Part shown: one piece after another, positions 31,083-41,359 of the stretch
Position numbering within the stretch: the first letter of the stretch is position 1
Layout: each line of letters begins with the position of its first letter
Assembly (NCBI RefSeq): GCF_029784135.1
Contig: NC_073745.1
Span: 55,154,205 to 55,218,204 of the forward strand
Direction of reading: 5' to 3'
Source of the DNA: Toxorhynchites rutilus septentrionalis
Lineage: Eukaryota > Arthropoda > Insecta > Diptera > Culicidae
Length of the DNA: 64,000 bases
Translations under genes and position numbers: made by a program
Notes under the pieces: model-generated
What the model saw: the letters and a program-made list of their open reading frames with translations, nothing else
Databases searched by the model: none
What the model was told of the DNA's origin: nothing

Positions 31083-32013
31083 CCTAGCTGGTGAGGCAGC
31101 CTCGCCAATATCGCACCTCCGCATCGAAGACGCCAACTATTCTACAGCGTTACAAAAATTGAAGGAAAGGTACAATCGCCCGCTAGAGATTGCCGCACAG
31201 CACATCCGACGCTTTCTGAAGCAACCAACGTTGACATCAGCTACCGCAACTGGACTAAGGTCATTGCACGACACTTCTGATGAAACAATTCGTGCTCTGA
31301 AAGCCATGCAACGCGAAGACCGTGATGTTTGGCTAATGTTCATCATCAAGGAAAAATTAGATCCCGAAACACGGCAGCAGTGGTATCAAAAAAGAGCAGA
31401 CATGGATATCAACGAGGTCACATTCGATCACCTATTGAAATTTGTGGACACCAAAGGCACCGCACTACAATCATTATCAACCAATCCCAGCGATCCTCAA
31501 CCTTTGACACCGGCACATATGCTCATCGGGAGACCACTCACTACGGTTCCAGAAGCCAATCTCTTGGAACGCAACATTTCTTCGATGTCCCGGTGGATCT
31601 ATATCCAACGACTCGCACAGGAGTTCCGGTGTAGATGGCAAGCAGAATACGTTCGAAACCTGCAGCGTTTAAGCAAGTGGCAACAACCATCGTCGAACAT
31701 AAAGGTTGGTGATTTCGTGCTCTTAGTGGACGACAATGCGAAATCAAAGCAGTGGCCATTAGGACGGGTATTTGAGGTCTTTCCGGGCGATGATGGTTTG
31801 ATCCGCGTAGTATCACTACAAACAGCAAACGGAACGACGCGTCGAGATGTGCGACGAATCCGTGTCCTGCCCATTGACGATGACGAGTTTGTACCAGGTA
31901 GATTGGGAGCAGAAATTCCCGATCGGAATTTGGTGGGCGGCATATGTCGGAGTGGAAATCGTGAACTTTCACCGATTACTCGCAGCAGTACTAAACGCAC
32001 ACACAAAGCGTGA
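31060..32013 (+). pseudogene. Fused BEL/Pao gag C-part and integrase C-terminal domain
   Basis: From ~31060 the second frame continues gag (KLYFLKSNLAGEA, NRPLEIAAQHIRRFL, REDRDVWLMFIIKEKLDPET). At ~31485-31500 it changes without a stop into the integrase tail: LTPAHMLIGRPLTT, LAQEFRCRWQAEYVRNLQ, VGDFVLLVDDN, WPLGRVFEVFPGDDG (DUF5641-like). The open frame runs into the right LTR (stop at 32011-32013). The catalytic pol region has been removed between the two parts in frame. Whether any protein is made is unknown, because the gag start lies in the other frame. Confidence 0.8.
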
Positions 32014-32198
32014 TGAGGTACTTTCTCCCGCGAATCTAATGGCCATATATACATACTCACAACCAAATTGTATGGAAAAATTCAATAAAGTCACTAGTCT
32101 GAATTTATATCTTGAAGATAAAACACGCGTTTTTCATTTTTTACCCGCATTTCGCTTACGACAGCTAAATCTCCACGAGTCGAAGATTGATTCCAACA
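31945..32198 (+). repeat. Right LTR of BEL/Pao element
   Basis: 254 bp. It differs from the left LTR at about five sites, for example CGAATCTAATGGCC instead of CGAATGTAATGGTC. Followed by the AATGG duplication. Confidence 0.9.
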
Positions 32199-32561
32199 AA
32201 TGGTAACAAGTAATAATCGGATTGCGCAATGTCTGGACACTTCATTTGAGAGTTCTCAAGTAGGTTCAAACAGGTTTTCAATTTGGGCAACGGTTACGAA
32301 TCGACAGCATACGAATGCACAGTCAGAAATGCAATGCAGTACTTAAGAATGATAATTGGGTAATTCGGGAAAGTCATTACATGAATTAATAAATGGGGGC
32401 TTCAGATTCTGGGCTGGTCAGCTTGTTTACCAGATCAAAACCCTATCAATGACTTACGAGGAGTGATCGTACGGATAGTAGATGCAGCTTACAAGCAGTA
32501 TGAGTGATTTGAAGAGCTTAAACGAGCAGTATCATCTGCGTAGAACAAGATACATACTATA

Positions 32562-33205
32562 CGAGGGTCACTATTTATATTTCGGGAATAAGAACAAAAA
32601 CAAATAGTTAAGCTGCGAATATATTTTTATTGTTTTTCAAAGTACTCGCCACGATGATCGATACACTTTTGCATGCGCTTAAACCAATTTTCAAAGCATT
32701 TATCCCAATCGACACGAGCCTTTTTTTTTTGAGCGATTGTCAAATTATGTGGGATCCAACGTGAACATAATTTTCGCACAACTAAGTGTTCATGTAAAAT
32801 CGCATATATGCTGGTGGAACTAATGCTTAGGGATGCCTCAATCTCACAAAAGGGGTCATGACGATCTTGCTTAATCATTTCGTGCACAGCATCGATGTTT
32901 TCTGGCACTACAGTCGATTTTGGACGACCTTCACGAAACTCGTCGATTGATTGACGCACTCTTGTTGTGATAATCCACGTCGAAAGTCGTAAAAAATCAT
33001 CGCACGAAAATGTTCACGATTCAGTTCCATTTTTTTTGCCGAGACCAAACTTTCAACTAAATATAAAATAAACAAATAGCGTCCGTATGACAAAATGTTC
33101 TGAGTACGTATATCGTCAAACATGTCAAACTTTACGATGGAACTGTCAGATGGACTCACATGACATCAGTGTTGCCAATTCCCGAAATATAAATAGTGAC
33201 CTTCG
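32562..33205 (-). mobile_element. Internally deleted mariner (644 bp) with 28-bp TIRs
   Basis: Left end CGAGGGTCACTATTTATATT and onward (32562-32589); the right end (33178-33205) is the inverted copy with one change (CGAAGG). TA flanks both sides (32560-32561, 33206-33207). The only coding content is the two ends of a minus-strand transposase. A miniature, non-autonomous mariner. Confidence 0.9.
32627..33030 (-). pseudogene. Mariner transposase with catalytic core deleted
   Basis: It starts at the Met codon at 33030 (MELNREHFRAMIFYDFRRGL), continues after a frameshift near 32940 with the second helix-turn-helix region (FREGRPKSTVVPENIDAV, then SISSTSIYAILHEHL) and the WVPHxL-like block (WIPHNLTIAQ). 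It then passes straight to the C-terminal signature (WFKRMQKCIDHRGEYFEKQ). The three DD34D catalytic aspartates lie in the deleted middle. What remains is the TIR-binding domain plus the C-terminus, which could bind ends but not cut them if the frameshift were absent. Confidence 0.8.
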
Positions 33206-33539
33206 TAACATGGCGCAGCTTGGTCGAAACCAACCCAAATGTGTTATTTGAACTAATTGATATCTAAAGATGATCTACTAATTAGAAACATATTGTAATT
33301 CATGTGAAATTTATGTTAATTTTGTAAAGGAGTGTCCATCTGGTTTAGTTTTTTTAGTTTTGATGTGTGAAAGAACGCATTGTTCTGATGAAATCGCGTG
33401 AATTTGAGTAATCCGACGACACTTATTTGTTCTTATTATGTTGCTGAAGATTGTGGACAATCTTTATAGCTGTGTACCATAGAATGTTGTCTGTACTTTC
33501 CTTTGAAATAAGTTTTTCCGGAGAACAAGCGACAAAACA

Positions 33540-33960
33540 TTTTTCAGTATGGCTCAACTTCCATGTTGAAGCATCTATGTGGTTCAGTATTCAGTCCATA
33601 CGAATAGATCTTTGATTCGTCATTTGATGCAATTCTATATAGGGCTTTTGAGGCACCGCTATCGAGTTTTATGAGCGTTTGTTTGCACCAGTATCTTTTT
33701 CGTAATTTTGTCAAATTACAAACCGTGAGCAAACGAGAGCAAACATTTTTTGGTGATCAGATTATGGTTCTTGTTTCGATTTCACAGTACGCAACATTGC
33801 GATCTCAGATTATTAGTTCTTTAGATTCGTTAGTCCTGCGCTTCACAGAGGTATAATATGGGGCTTCATCATTGAAAAGGGACGTAAAATGATCGTTGCT
33901 TCATAGTCCTCGTCGAAAATTCTGATCAGGCGTCGCACGAAAATTTTCCAAGACTCGCTG
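33540..33960 (-). pseudogene. Decayed mariner transposase fragment
   Basis: The minus-strand reading ASKALYRIASNDESKIYSYG, then NTEPHRCFNMEVEP, matches the first catalytic-aspartate block of DD34D mariners (…GDExWIYxYDPExK…). The upstream part is recognisable only weakly. No TIRs were found. An old fossil unrelated to the 644-bp mariner next door. Confidence 0.5.
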
Positions 33961-34269
33961 TTACCAAGGCTATATCACGTAAATTGAAATCCGCCGTTAT
34001 TTGATTTTATGTAAAAAAAAAGTTGAAGGAAAGGATCAAAAATGTACACAAAAATATCATTAAAGCCATTACTACCCTTTTCTTCTGTTTATTCAATCAT
34101 GCAGAAGAAGACAAAGAGTCATCATGCATCATTTTTGAACACAAGTCTAAATAGTTAAGACCTGCATAAATATAAGCCTCAGTCAAATCAATCTATGAAT
34201 ACAAAAATATATTATAGATAAAAATAGCATTATCTCCTTCGTTACCACGTTGTCCGGAACATTGTTTGT

Positions 34270-34560
34270 AATAACTTTATAGCCCTGTTAGATCGCGACT
34301 ACTCAAGCTATCATAATCTGAATAACGTGGGTACACCCTTTCGATCTTCTAAATCAGCTGACATTTAAATTCATTTATTGCATTTTCACATAACCTAACA
34401 ACATACTCCATGTTATGACATCCTGGACCACAATTACACAAATTGTTAGTAGTGAGACCTACACGATAAGAACATGAATTGAGCACAAATTGATTGGACA
34501 ACATACAATATAATATAAAATTTATGCCTATTATCGGTAAATGGAGAATAATTCATTTTA
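34270..34560 (-). pseudogene. I-type LINE ORF2 C-terminal fossil
   Basis: On the minus strand YRVGLTTNNLCNCGPGCHNM, then EYVVRLCENA, parallels the C-terminal Cys/His block of the intact LINE at 9950-10030 (YRIGLAANNLCDCGDGYHDI, EHIVWSC). Stops follow shortly. The histidine and one cysteine are substituted. An old 3' fragment of a related element. Confidence 0.55.
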
Positions 34561-35199
34561 CACATTTATGAGCTAACGCCCGAATTTAGGCAAAAAGATT
34601 GCTCTTTGCGTCGGGGAGGAAGCGAGTGGATAGTGCAATCAAAAGAAAACATACCCAATTAATTCGTCAAATTGTTAACTTTTTTTCGCTACATTCACTG
34701 TTCATGTTCCAAGAAAAAAAAATCTGGATAAATTGTCTAATGATATATAACACAACATATGTCGCAATAATCATTTTGAGTAATATGCGTTTGAAAACTC
34801 TTAATAAATCGTTACATTTTTCGTAGAGTTAGAAATCAAAGATATAGTCCAATGTCAAAAGGTTCTATCCTTATTCTTGAGAGTATAATCCGCCACGATC
34901 TACAACCTTTTACATATTTAAGGCAGCCTACGTATTCCTCTTCTGAAGAACTACTGGTGTTTCGAACGAACCATTAATTTCAGCCAAGCCATGCGTCATC
35001 TATCGGAACAAATGGTAGCCGGAAGCAATCCGTGATAGTTTACGTAGTGCTACTACAATAATGATCGATTCTGTCAAAAACCACCTTCAGGTCTGTGTTG
35101 ATCACATCTACCTGTGTATTCTTTTCAATACCTTCGGAACAGATGGTGATGAAAACCAACTGATTCGTAAAGCCATGGAATGAGCCAAGTTAAGATAGG

Positions 35200-35560
35200 G
35201 AAGAGCCAAGCAAAACAGTACCCATGGCAGTACTGACTCTCTCTACTGCGTGACGATTTGATCGCAGGAGATCTTAATGTCAGGCATGAAATGTGGAACG
35301 ACCAAATGCATAACCGAAATTGCATTATCTTGACGGTGAACTTCGAGATCGGGTTCTATGACATATTGGCCCCGAAGAGCCCAACTGGAATCTCTAGACC
35401 CTAGAGGTCGATTTCATACTTCGAATATTCCTATCCACCATAGTCATCCTCGAAGTCCCTGTCGTCTTCGAGAAATTTTCGCCCGGTTCGCCACATTTGT
35501 GTTGTTCTACAATTTTGGTCAGAATATTTTCAGTGCTCTCGAGTGATCGGATCTTTGATC
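35200..35560 (+). pseudogene. Jockey-like LINE endonuclease fossil
   Basis: The plus-strand reading DLIAGDLNVRHEMWNDQMHN, then FEIGFYDILAPKSPTG, has the GDxNxxHxxWN and PxSPT blocks of APE endonucleases from the Jockey group. In-frame stops and frame changes occur before and after. Related remnants may extend to ~35900. Confidence 0.5.
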
Positions 35561-36006
35561 AGTCATTCAGAACAGCTTAGTTCCAAAGAAATCAAGAGTC
35601 ACGACATGCTGACGACCGTAGAATTCGTTTTGACGATTCCATTTCAGAGCGGTTGAATGAGGTCATCTACCCCGGATTAATACTAGACAGACAACTGAGA
35701 CCAGATCATATTGACCAATTCATCAACAGTTATCGAGTCGTTGGATCCGTCGATACGCAAGTCATCTAGATTGAACCTGAAGAACTTATCAGCTATCAAA
35801 AAAAGAGAATCAAAACGCAAAAGTAATGCACGAAAGGACAACCGAATCAAAAATGATCCACGCACTAGCATGTGTTCAATGTAAGAAATGCTGGATCTAC
35901 CGAGAGCACAATTCTACGACGTATAGCAGACCTGAAGAGCTATTTTGCATCACCGGCAGCGGTATCCTTTCAGCTTATGTGGTATCAATTTGTTGATTTT
36001 TTTTAA

Positions 36007-36303
36007 ATCTTCTTGGAGGCTTCTTGAATGGCGTTAACGTTCCCTGTGGAACTTTTGCCGTCTCAACGTATGTATTAACTAGCGCCATTTATTAATACTT
36101 AGTTGAGATTTCCTAAGCCAAATAACACGCCTTGAATGTATTCCGAGGGGCAAGCTCTAGAATACACGTGACCACAGTGCAAGTCGGAGGAAATTTCTCT
36201 GACGAAAAATCCCCCGGCCAGAACGGGAATCGAACCCGAACACCCGGCATGATAATATGAGACGCTCACCACTCGGCCACGGATGCACTATCTTCTTGGA
36301 GGC
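36007..36303 (-). mobile_element. tRNA-derived SINE with 14-bp target duplication
   Basis: The body is 36021-36289, flanked by ATCTTCTTGGAGGC at 36007-36020 and 36290-36303 (exact). On the minus strand the head is tRNA-like: A-box-like GTGGCCGAGTGGTGAGCGTC and B-box GGGTTCGATTCCC. The same family, in plus orientation, is at 50424-50692; both end GGAACGTTANNGCCATT.AAGAAG. Confidence 0.95.
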
Positions 36304-36329
36304 CTTCCCAGCAAAATATTTGCGATTTG

Positions 36330-37080
36330 CGTTGCATTAAATTGTCTGATATTTTTGAATAAAATGGCAGCTGAGGCGCATCCGTCGCTTCAAAGACGGT
36401 GATTTCAATGTTGATGATCGTCAGCATGAAGGAGAGTCAAAAACTTCACTGATGCCAAATTAGAGACATTGCTCGATGATGATCCATGCTAAGCGCATGA
36501 AGAGCTTGCTTCAACATTAGAAGTTACCCGTTAAACCATTTCCAAACGATTGCATGCGTCGGGAATGACTCAGAAACCATGATTTGAATCCAAAGGATGT
36601 TGATCTACGTTTTTTCCTGTAAACAGAACAACTGCCCAGTCGAAAAAAGGGGAAGTTTTCTTCAACGCTTAGTGAAGTCATAGATATCGATCAAGCTTCT
36701 GCGTCGTCGGCTCGGCCTGCGACGCTGCGAATGTTATGCTGTATATTTGGTGGGCCCAGGTCGATGTCATTTATTATGAGAGGTTGGCCGGACAAAACCA
36801 TAACTGGGGAGTGGTATCGAATTCAATTGATGCGATTGAGCCAAGCACTGCGCCAAAAACGGGCACAATGAAAGAAGAGGCACGAAAAAGTGATTCTACA
36901 ATACGTTGCAAAATCCATTCAAAACTAGTCGGAAACGCTCAAATAAAAAGTCCCACCAAGCCGCTATATTTCTCAGAGAGTAAGACGTCCGATTATTACT
37001 TGTTCCGTTCGATGATACAAGCGTAAAAAATCGCATGATTCGTGGATAGCGTCAAAAAAGGACCACTTTTACCGTAACAA
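36330..37080 (+). pseudogene. Decayed mariner transposase
   Basis: Plus-strand frames give RRFKDGDFNVDDRQHEG, then DAKLETLLDDDPC and AHEELASTLEVTR, the N-terminal mariner DNA-binding domain. About 350 bp downstream SDYYLFRSM, matching the third catalytic-aspartate block (APSDYHLFRSM), appears in 36736-37026. Stops and frameshifts throughout. The SINE at 36007-36303 lies just 5' of it. Confidence 0.65.
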
Positions 37081-37576
37081 TATTAGTGCTCTGATAGAAA
37101 TATGGGGAAACAGTTATAGCTAGCGATGGGCAATGCTTCGGAGGATTCATTTGTAACTTTTTGTTCACATCAAAGCTGCATTCTCTTAACAAAAAAAAGT
37201 CAATTGCGCAACAAATATTGGGCCCTATTGTAGAAATCGAGTCTATCGAGCCTGGCCGGGTAAGGGAGTAAAAAGTGCCCCCAAACCAAATCACCAGCTG
37301 TATGGCGAATATTGAACAGGATATTAAATATGAAATTTTGGCGGTTTATTTGAACCCCTATGTGGTTTGACGTAGGATCTATAGTGAAAAACGTACTTTT
37401 TCGTTTATATCTATTGTAAAAAACGTACTTTTTCGTTTATTTCACGCCATCCTCAAAAGCTTCGAGATAAAAATTTGAAAAAAATACTGAATGTGCATCT
37501 TACCACTTTATTTTTATTATTTTATTATTATACTACGTCTTCAGCTATAATGCTGCACAGACTGAAAACTCTTTAT

Positions 37577-40571
37577 TTATAATAATTGTCTTATTCCATT
37601 TTTAAACATTTCCCTACTAATATCAAAATCAAAATTAACTGAGTTATTCAATAGATTGAAGCTCATTTCAAGAGGATGATTTTGTCCGAAAATAGTGCGA
37701 TGTCTAGCGGTCGCAAATAACAAACGCTGGCGAGAACGTCTTGCTGGAACAAAAATGGTCATCTGTTGCAAAAGATCTGGGCAGTCGATTCGGTTGCTGA
37801 TTAAGTCGAACGCAAACATTCTCCGCAGGTATTCTCTTCTTTGATATAGCGTCTCTAGCCTTATTAGTCCACACCGATGTTCGTATGGAGGTAATCTAAC
37901 GGGATCATTCCACGGTAGTTTCCTCAGGGCAAATCGAAAGAAACTCCGTTGAACTCTCTCGATCCGAGCGATATGAACTTCGTTATAAGGGGCCCAGACG
38001 TTAACGCCATATTCAAGTATACTACGGACGAGACAGCAATATAATGCCTTCAATGCGTATACATCATTGAATGTTAGGTTGCAGTCCAGTACTACCCCTA
38101 AATTATTTATCGATGCTGCTGCTGTTCACTTCGTAGTTAAATTTTAGCTGTGTCTGAGGTTTGCTGAAAGAAATTATTTTGCACTTCGTTGCGTTCATTT
38201 CCATACCGTTTGATATGCACCAACTCACCACGACGTCAACCTCATGCTGTAAAGCGGCACAGTCGACCGATGACCTGATTGTTCGGTGGATCTTTAGGTC
38301 ATCAGCGTACATGAGATGATGCGAATTAAGACGCTGGCTTAGGTCGTTTACAAAAAGGATGAAAATCAGCGGTCCGAGGTCGCCGGATGGTGTAGCGAAG
38401 CAGCTCGACTTTGAAGACTTCTGTTTCACGAAAGCGGATCTTCCTTGCAGATATGATCGCAACCACATGATGAGCCAACTTGGGAATCCTAGTTTGTCGA
38501 GCTTTTTCAGTGCTAAATCATGAGGCACTTTGTCAAATGCTTTAGTGAAATCCACGTAGATACTATCAACTTGGCAGCGCTTATCCAAGCTAGAGTTGAG
38601 CAGGCTCGTGTAGACCATTAAGTTTGTGACAGTGGAACGGTTTTTCACAAAGCCATGCTGATACTGTGATATCATGGGTTTAACAGCGGAGTACATTTTG
38701 TCGTGGATAAGTAGCTCGAGTAGCTTTGCCAAGCAGCAGAGAATCTAAATAGGTCGGTAATTTTTAATGTCATGAATATTTCCGGATTTGTGGATAGGTG
38801 TTCCCGCCGAAATCTTCCAGGCATCCGGAAAACCCGCTTCTGACAGCGACAAGTTGAATAGGTGGCAAACAGGTGGTCCTAGTATATCACCGCATCGTCG
38901 AATGAATACAGGAGGTAATCTATCTGGTCCGGGACCTTTGGCTGGGTCGACAGAGTTCAATGCACTGACAATGTCTGCTACCGTGAAAGCTGGACACGGA
39001 AAGTTTATATCGTACGACGGCAACAATTCCTGGGAGTCAGGCGGGGAATCAGCGTTATAGACAGATTTGAAAAAAGATGCGAAGAGTTCAACTGAGCCGT
39101 CGATATCGTCACTGTTTCTTTGATCAAAGAACATTACCGACGGAATCGACTGTGCGTTTTTCCGACTCTTGAAAAATCGCCAGAAAGAAGAGGGATTTTC
39201 CTTGACCTCGTTTTGGATTCCAAAGATGTACTCACGGAATGACGTAGATACACAGTTGTCGTAATCAGCTTCCAGTCTCCTAAGTTCGGTGCGTTACGAT
39301 GTCGCATAAAACGGCGTTGTGCTTTACGGAGAACATTGCGACGATGTCGAAGCTCGACATTCCACCACGGTTGCTTGATCAACCGGCGACGATTGGTAGT
39401 GCGGAGAAGCGTATGTTTGCTTATGATACTGAGTAGTACTTCATAGAACGTGGTAACTGCAGCGTTGACGTTTAAGCCGTGAAAAATTTCAGCCCAGTTT
39501 AGTGAACGTAAATCCACGATGACGGCATCGTAATTGCATCGGTTGAAATCGAAATCTCTGTCTGCTTCTAGCGTACGTCGGTCGTCGAATGTATTTTGTG
39601 TGCTTAGAACGCTGCAGGAGGACAAACGGTTTATGATGACGGTCAGAGGGTAAAATCGTTGATGGCGCTTCGATCAGTTCTACTTCACTGCTGTCACTAA
39701 CAAAGGCCAAGTCAAGTAGTCTATTGTTGGCATTTCGCACGTCAGAGATCTGCTGCAGTCCACCAGCAAACATATTTTCGGTGAATGCAAGCTCCAGCTC
39801 AGTTAACGCGTTCGTCGGTATGTAGGAATCTAAGTTTTCGTCATATGACCAGAGCAGGGGAGGCAGATTGTAATCACCAATAATCATTACATAATCACCG
39901 TAGGCTGCTCTACTCACGATTTGCTGTACACAGTCAGAGTGCGCGGCATATTTGCTGGGTCCGCTGTTTGGACGTAGGTATATTCCACACAGATAGACTG
40001 ATTTAGACGAGAAGGAAAGTCGTACCGTCACTTGTTCAAGTGAGTCACTCCCATCCAGGTCAACAGTAGCGCTGGATAGAGACTTCTTGACAGCGATAAG
40101 CGTTCCGCCTCCTCTTTGAAGGTTGCTAGTCGCAGGGCAGCGATCACAGCGATAGATATCGTAGGTGGATGACAGCTCAGCATTGTTGACGTCCGCTCGA
40201 AGCCACGTTTCGGTCAATACGATCACATCATAGTCACTAGAAACGGTTACCAAGAAAAAAGTGTTGGTCTTGGTGCGCATACCACCAGCGTTCTGATAGT
40301 AGATGGTTGTCGGAGCATTTGCTCTTCGTACGGAGGAGGAAACAGTTACCGGCAGCAGAGTAAGCACAGGGACATTAACGGTTGCGTGAAGAGTAGTAGT
40401 AGGAATTCTTCTGTGACTAGATGCTGTCCCCTCTTCTGGAGCTAACGATGGAGAACGGATGGTACTTTCGGTGTGTTGGTTAAAACGGTTGGAACGGTGT
40501 TGTTGCAACTGGTCTCCAAAAAACCTGCTTCTTAATTCCGTTGTCCTCAAATTCCCGGAAGCAAATTCCAC
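37577..40571 (-). pseudogene. APE-type LINE ORF2 (CR1/Jockey-like), broken
   Basis: Minus strand, 5' to 3': APE endonuclease (YYQNAGGMRTKTNTFF, VLTETWLRAD, IIGDYNLPPLLWS, LPSDRHHKPF), then RT (GPGPDRLPPVFIRR, YVDFTKAFDKVPHDL, GDLGPLIFILFVNDL, MYADDLKIH) and the C-terminal thumb (LEYGVNVWAPY). The frame changes near 39.5, 39.13 and 38.1 kb, and there is an in-frame TAG in NYRPI*ILCC near 38740. No RNase H is seen. The 3' end is an A/T-rich AATAAAATAATAAAAATAAA tail at ~37505-37530. Clade is uncertain (CR1, Q or Jockey-like). Confidence 0.8.
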
Positions 40572-40905
40572 GGGGCCAGGTTTCAGTGTCTAGTGCAATG
40601 GGCTTCAGCTCGAGTGGCATCCCAATTTTGTACGACACGAAAGTAAGAGATCTTGTATCTCTTCCACGAGGAACAAGTTTAACCACTTTCAAGTTGATAC
40701 TTTTCAACTTAGACTCCGCCAAATGTGCAACTTTTTCGTCAGGAACATCTGGTAAGATACCTGAAAGGTATAGCCAAAATTTTTCGGTCTCTTGCTCCGG
40801 TGCAACCAGATTTGTATCCTCGGTACAGGTGCCGACTCCGCAAATGACTTTGGCAGGACGACGGGAAGCGTTATCGTCGTCACTACCTATTTGGTTTGAG
40901 GGCAC
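40480..40905 (-). pseudogene. LINE ORF1 C-terminal part
   Basis: A 141-codon minus-strand frame (KFWLYLSGILPDVPDEKVAH, LVPRGRDTRSLTFVSYKIGM, LETKP-like, WPRGICFREFED) is the esterase/RRM-adjacent tail typical of ORF1 in CR1/T1/Q-like mosquito LINEs and overlaps the ORF2 start. Its 5' end runs directly into a copy of the host element terminus at ~40892-40938, so the LINE is 5' truncated there or the frame was captured by the TIR element. Confidence 0.55.
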
Positions 40906-41359
40906 TTTTTACTCCCTTACCCAGCCAGACCCTTTCGAAATATAAAAAAAATATTTTTTTGTACCGCGCAACACTGAAAAAAATCACACATATCTAAAAA
41001 GGTGTAGGAACATATTGAAATATGAGTTAGAGTAATACTGAATCTCTAAATTCCAAAAAAAATCAAAATTTCAATATTTTTTTAGTACTTCAATTTTTGA
41101 TAAATTTTTTTTTGATATTTTTTCTTGATACACCGTAGTAAGATGCACATTTATTTTTTATTTATTTTTATCTCGAAGCTTTTGAGGATGGCGTGAAATA
41201 AACGAAAAAGTACGTTTTTCACTATAGATCCTACGTCAAACCACATAGGGGTTCAAATAAACCGCCAAAATTTCTTATTTAATATCCTATACAATATTTG
41301 CCATAAAGCTGGTGATTTGGTTTGGGGGCACTTTTTACTCCCTTACACGGCCAGGCCCT

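Larger units (their letters stand above)
30075..32198 (+). mobile_element. Internally deleted BEL/Pao LTR retrotransposon
   Basis: Two 254-bp LTRs in direct orientation begin TGTCGGAG and end TTCCAACA (30075-30328 and 31945-32198). They differ at about five positions (~2%). The host duplication is AATGG (30070-30074 and 32199-32203); a 5-bp duplication is normal for BEL/Pao. A primer-binding-like TGGTCCTTCGAACCGGA follows the left LTR. Inside are only the N-terminal gag and the integrase C-terminus; protease, RT, RNase H and the integrase core are missing. The element was therefore inserted as a non-autonomous deletion derivative mobilised by a relative. Confidence 0.9.
37251..41358. mobile_element. 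Long-TIR element split by a LINE
   Basis: The left arm (37251 to ~37505) begins GCCTGGCCGGGTAAGGGAGT. The right arm (~41150-41358) is its near-identical inverted copy over ~200 bp, including the ACGTAGGATCTATAGTG and AAACGTACTTTTTCGTTTA blocks. The left arm has an extra tandem copy of the last block (~32 bp). A third, short inverted terminus lies at ~40892-40938. Related arms occur singly at 57611-57870 and ~59885-60060. Superfamily not assigned; no transposase of its own was found. Confidence 0.7.

Noticed and set aside
36220..36289. Possible tRNA gene (B-box GGGTTCGATTCCC)
   Set aside because: It sits at the head of a 269-bp body bounded by a 14-bp target duplication and recurs at 50.4 kb, so it is a SINE promoter and not a tRNA gene; no full cloverleaf was found.
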